Assembly (NCBI GenBank): GCA_000751295.2
Contig: CCMO02000001.1
Span: forward strand, 4,802,615 to 4,866,614
Length of the DNA: 64,000 nt
Source of the DNA: a bacterium YEK0313
Lineage (GTDB): Bacteria > Pseudomonadota > Alphaproteobacteria > Rhizobiales > Phreatobacteraceae
Direction of reading: 5' to 3'
A program made the position numbers and the translations under genes. The notes beneath the pieces were generated by a model. That model worked only from the letters and a program-made list of their open reading frames with translations, searched no databases and was not told the DNA's origin. The first letter of the stretch is position 1. Every line of letters begins with the position of its first letter. Shown here in pieces: positions 61,036 through 64,000 of this stretch.

Positions 61036-61466
61036 TGTCGCACCAGACCGAAATCGTCACGCTGTTTTACAAGGGCTTGTGGGACAAGGCGGACAAGAGC
61101 CTCATTCCCACCATCTTCCACGAGGGCTTCACCTTTCGCGGCTCGCTCGGCCCGGTCCTGGTCGGCCACGAGGCCTTCGCAGGCTATGTCGATTTTGTCA
61201 CCGGGGCGCTCGAGAACTATACGAGCGACATCCTGGAACTGGTCGAGCAGGACAACCGCGTCGCCGGCCGGCTGCGCTTCCATGGCCTGCATCGCGCCGA
61301 GCTGTTCGGCTTCGCACCGACCGGCAAACACGTCGCCTGGGCCGGCGCGCCGTTCTTCACCTTCGAGGGCGACAAGGTGCGCGATCTCTGGGTGCTCGGC
61401 GACGTCAACGGCCTGCTCGAGCAGCTCCGCGCCAACCAGGCGGCCTGGGACCCCGGCCGGGCCTGA
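61035..61466 (+). CDS. SnoaL-like/NTF2-fold protein
   Basis: The 143-residue protein (MSHQTEIVTLFYKGLWDKAD ... FHEGFTFRGSLGPVLVGHEA) has the SnoaL-like fold pattern of polyketide-cyclase/ester-cyclase family proteins. The start overlaps the M3 peptidase stop, so the pair is coupled. No active-site residues can be assigned. Confidence 0.82.
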   Translation: MSHQTEIVTLFYKGLWDKADKSLIPTIFHEGFTFRGSLGPVLVGHEAFAGYVDFVTGALENYTSDILELVEQDNRVAGRLRFHGLHRAELFGFAPTGKHVAWAGAPFFTFEGDKVRDLWVLGDVNGLLEQLRANQAAWDPGRA

Positions 61467-61496
61467 GCCCGGCCCGCCCGCAACCGGACGGCCGCC

Positions 61497-61946
61497 ATGC
61501 GCGAAGTCTACCGCAATACCCGCTGGCGCCGCGTGCGCTTCCTGCAGGCGCTGTTCTGGGCCGCAACGGCAGGCTTTGCCTGGCTCGCCTGGTCGACGCG
61601 CATCGAGGATCCCTCGAACAATCACCTGGCCGCGCTGATCCTGACGCCGATCGTTGCCACCGCGGCACTCGGCCTGGAGTTCTATCTGAGGCTCTACGTG
61701 ACGGCGCTCTACGCATCCGACACGGCGGTGACGGTCGAGACGCTGTCCACCATCGGCCGGAGCCGGGCGACCTATCCCATGTCCGATATCGTCTTTGGCC
61801 GCGAGCGCCGGACCGACCCGCGCAAGACCGTCGTGGCGACCGGCTTCCATCTCGACAACAAGTGGCGCGCCATGCGGGTGGCAACCCGCAAATGGGCCTA
61901 TGTGATCGATACGACCGAGGACGGCGACCCGCGCCGGCCGGGCTGA
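61497..61946 (+). CDS. Small membrane protein, unknown function
   Basis: The 149-residue protein has two helices (FLQALFWAATAGFAWLAWST; LAALILTPIVATAALGLEFY) and a soluble C-terminal domain of about 80 residues (TVETLSTIGRSRATYPMSDI). I do not recognise the family. Start ATG at 61497, 30 bases after the SnoaL-like gene. Confidence 0.7.
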   Translation: MREVYRNTRWRRVRFLQALFWAATAGFAWLAWSTRIEDPSNNHLAALILTPIVATAALGLEFYLRLYVTALYASDTAVTVETLSTIGRSRATYPMSDIVFGRERRTDPRKTVVATGFHLDNKWRAMRVATRKWAYVIDTTEDGDPRRPG

Positions 61947-62039
61947 GCCGGCGGCAGCGGGCGCCCGCGGCCTCGGCGCCCTCGCGGCCGGGCGCCTGAA
62001 GCACTATCTCTTGGCGGTCCAGTCAAAGCCGGAGCGCGC

Positions 62040-63404
62040 ATGTCCGAACGTGACGATGAAGCCAACCGCCTGACCGGGCGCCTGTCCCGCTATGCCCGGG
62101 TGGGCGTCAACGTCTCGGGCGCCGCCGCCTCGATCGCCGCCGCCCGGCTGTTCGGCAGGTCTATCGACCGGGAGAAGAACGCCGCCGACCTGACCCGCGC
62201 GCTGGGCGGGCTGAAGGGGCCGATCATGAAGGTCGCCCAGCTCCTGTCGACCATTCCCGAAGTGCTGCCGCCGGAATATGCCAGCGAGCTGCAGAAACTG
62301 CAGTCGGAGGCCCCGCCCATGGGGCCGGCCTTCGTCAAGCGACGCATGATGGCCGAGCTCGGCCCGGACTGGGAAAAACGCTTCGCTGCCTTCGACAAGA
62401 TCCCCGCCGCCGCCGCCTCGCTCGGCCAGGTCCATCGCGCCAGCGCCCATGACGGCATGGCGCTCGCCTGCAAGCTGCAATATCCCGACATGCAGTCGGC
62501 CGTCGAAGCCGACCTCGTCCAGCTCGAAGTCCTGTTCGCGCTGCAGCGCCGCATGGACCCGGCGATCGACACGCGCGAGATCATCAAGGAAATCAGCGCA
62601 CGGGTGCGCGAAGAGCTCGACTACCGCCGCGAGGCCAAGCATGCCGCGCTCTATGCCGAGGTCCTGAAGGACGAGCCGCTGGTGCGCGTGCCGACGGTGC
62701 GGCCCGAACTGTCGACCGGGCGCCTCCTGACCCTGTCCTGGCTCGAGGGCACGCGCATGCTGAGCCATGTCGAGGCGTCGCTCGCCGAGCGCAACCGGCT
62801 CGCCACCGCCATGTTCCGCGCCTGGTGGCATCCTTTCGCCGCGATCGGCGTCATCCACGGCGATCCGCATCTCGGCAACTACACCGTCTTCGCGCAGGAC
62901 GGCGAAGCCGGCGGCATCAACCTTCTCGACTATGGCTGCGTGCGCGTTTTCCCGGTCCGGTTCATCGGCGCCGTGATCGACCTCTACAAGGGCCTGGAGG
63001 CGGGCGACGAGGCGCGCGTCGTCCATGCCTACGAGACCTGGGGCTTCAAGAACCTGCGCAAGGATCTGATCGAAGTTCTCAACATGTGGGCGCGATTCAT
63101 CTACGGCCCGCTGCTCGACGACCGCGTCCGGACGATCGCCGACGGCGTCGCGCCCGGCGAATATGGCCGGCGCGAGGCCTTCCAGGTGCACAAGGCGCTC
63201 AAGGAACGAGGGCCGGTGACCATTCCGCAGGAATTCGTGCTGATGGACCGGGCCGCCATCGGCCTCGGCGGCGTCTTCCTGCACCTGAAGGCCGAGCTCA
63301 ATTTCTATCGCCTCTACAACGAGGAGATCGACACCTTCAGCCTGGAGGCCGTGGCCGCACGCCAGGACCGGGCGCTCGGTCTGGCCGGCCTCAAGGCCGC
63401 CTGA
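62040..63404 (+). CDS. ABC1/UbiB-family atypical kinase
   Basis: The 454-residue protein has LGGLKGPIMKVAQLLSTIPE (a KxGQ-like motif changed to KVAQ), the alanine-rich loop IPAAAASLGQVHRA, EELDYRREAKHAALYAE, and the catalytic/metal motif GVIHGDPHLGNYTVF. UbiB/ADCK proteins support ubiquinone synthesis or lipid handling. The KxGQ change marks the clade common in alphaproteobacteria. A typical UbiB C-terminal membrane anchor is not seen. Start ATG at 62040. Confidence 0.92.
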   Translation: MSERDDEANRLTGRLSRYARVGVNVSGAAASIAAARLFGRSIDREKNAADLTRALGGLKGPIMKVAQLLSTIPEVLPPEYASELQKLQSEAPPMGPAFVKRRMMAELGPDWEKRFAAFDKIPAAAASLGQVHRASAHDGMALACKLQYPDMQSAVEADLVQLEVLFALQRRMDPAIDTREIIKEISARVREELDYRREAKHAALYAEVLKDEPLVRVPTVRPELSTGRLLTLSWLEGTRMLSHVEASLAERNRLATAMFRAWWHPFAAIGVIHGDPHLGNYTVFAQDGEAGGINLLDYGCVRVFPVRFIGAVIDLYKGLEAGDEARVVHAYETWGFKNLRKDLIEVLNMWARFIYGPLLDDRVRTIADGVAPGEYGRREAFQVHKALKERGPVTIPQEFVLMDRAAIGLGGVFLHLKAELNFYRLYNEEIDTFSLEAVAARQDRALGLAGLKAA

Positions 63405-63498
63405 GCGGCGGCACGGCCATGGACGGACGCACGCAAAGTGGCGCGCAGCGCCGGCAGAGAGGCCCGGATGGCGGCCCCATGCGGCGCGAGGGCCGGTA

Positions 63499-63801
63499 AT
63501 GGCCGTCTATGTCGACGACGCCATCTGGCCGTGGCAGGGGCTGAAATGGTGCCATCTCCTGGCTGACGATATCGACGAGCTGCACCGCTTCGCCTTTTCG
63601 CTCGGCCTCCACCGCTCGTCCTATCAGGGGCCGCCGCGGACCAGCGCGCCGCATTACGACCTCACCGGCTTCGAGCGCGACAAAGCGATCGCGCGCGGCG
63701 CCAGGGCCTGCACCCGGCAGGAGATCGTCGCCATTTTCCGCAAGGTCAGGGTACCCCGGGCGACGCTGCCGCCGAAGCGCCGTCACGCACCCATCCCTTG
63801 A
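63499..63801 (+). CDS. DUF4031 protein
   Basis: The 100-residue protein begins AVYVDDAIWPWQGLKWCHLL and has the DUF4031 pattern DDIDELHRFAFSLGLHRSSY, HYDLTGFERDKAIARGA. Function unknown. Next to ispH on the same strand. Confidence 0.88.
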   Translation: MAVYVDDAIWPWQGLKWCHLLADDIDELHRFAFSLGLHRSSYQGPPRTSAPHYDLTGFERDKAIARGARACTRQEIVAIFRKVRVPRATLPPKRRHAPIP

Positions 63802-63853
63802 CAGGCCCGGCGTTCCCCCCGAAACCGAAACCGCTTCGTCCGGAGACCCTGGT

Positions 63854-64000
63854 TTGGCCAGCTCACGCCCAGAACTGCCGCCCTTGAAGATCCTGCTCTG
63901 CTCGCCGCGCGGCTTCTGCGCGGGCGTGGTGCGCGCCATCGACGCCGTCGAGCAGGCCCTCAGGATCTATGGCCCGCCGGTCTATGTCCGCCATGAGATC
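63854..64000 (+). CDS. ispH: 4-hydroxy-3-methylbut-2-enyl diphosphate reductase, 5' part
   Basis: The 49 visible residues (ILLCSPRGFCAGVVRAIDAV, then YGPPVYVRHEI) are the N-terminus of IspH, with the first cluster-ligand Cys in GFCAGV. IspH makes IPP and DMAPP in the last step of the MEP pathway. The TTG at 63854 with GGAG at 63842-63845 is the probable start; another in-frame TTG is at 63884. The gene runs off the window. Confidence 0.93.
   Translation, partial: MASSRPELPPLKILLCSPRGFCAGVVRAIDAVEQALRIYGPPVYVRHEI

Noticed and set aside
1..64000. CRISPR arrays, insertion sequences, prophage or integrase genes
   Set aside because: No regularly spaced repeats, transposase or integrase motifs were found.

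Overview
The window looks like a chromosomal core segment from a high-GC alphaproteobacterium of the order Hyphomicrobiales (Rhizobiales). The grounds are a CtrA master regulator with ChpT, TrcR (DUF1013) and GapR (DUF2312), an Omp25-type porin, a three-subunit proton-translocating transhydrogenase, an aa3-oxidase subunit IV peptide, a Rhodobacter-type PmtA, and an MbfA iron exporter behind an Irr/ICE-type palindrome. The genus cannot be fixed from sequence alone. No insertion sequence, phage, CRISPR array, rRNA or tRNA was seen.

Layout. 1-6.3 kb: a MoxR / DUF58 / BatA-DUF4159 / membrane GATase-like operon whose first gene is cut by the window edge. 6.4-14.3 kb: small accessory units, namely a divergent GlxA-type regulator and cysteine hydrolase, an amidohydrolase, GNAT, AraC-GyrI, a degenerate Nudix protein, an unrecognised 39-residue ORF with its own terminator, mbfA, and a metallophosphoesterase. 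14.3-17.9 kb: fliI-fliJ divergent from ctrA, separated by a long regulatory region rich in TTAAC half-sites and GAnTC sites. 18-25.5 kb: metabolism (PaaI thioesterase, cysK, a frameshifted LysE exporter, an FAD dehydrogenase, an acyl-CoA synthetase) and the porin. 25.7-33.9 kb: a minus-strand run trcR, chpT, cheA (with C-terminal receiver), cheW, cheY, cheB, cheR, with a TauE/SafE permease after it. cheB is frameshifted and carries a perfect 33-bp inverted repeat in its linker. 34-43.8 kb: rpsU, a TPR lipoprotein, a hydrolase, GNAT, DUF3303, the pntAA-pntA2-pntB operon behind a cox subunit IV peptide, a frameshifted DUF1036 gene, and gapR between two EamA transporters. 43.9-51.4 kb: two cell-wall enzymes (DUF882/M15-like and an L,D-transpeptidase), a twin-hairpin intergenic element, an NtrC-family regulator, and a soluble PAS-PAS-PAS-MCP-PilZ receptor. 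51.9-56.2 kb: an overlapping deacetylase-asparaginase-MFS operon facing an IclR regulator across an intergenic region with three matching operator-like sites. 56.2-64 kb: a glycosyltransferase/LpxH-like pair, pmtA, an M3 peptidase, a SnoaL-like protein, a UbiB-family kinase, DUF4031, and the start of ispH.

How the genes fit together. CtrA, ChpT, TrcR and GapR are cell-cycle and chromosome factors. They lie within about 26 kb of flagellar export and chemotaxis genes, which CtrA classically controls. Three genes (LysE exporter, cheB, DUF1036) each need a single-base shift to read through. The three shifts lie in G/C-rich stretches, so sequencing indels and real lesions must be told apart before any biology is inferred.
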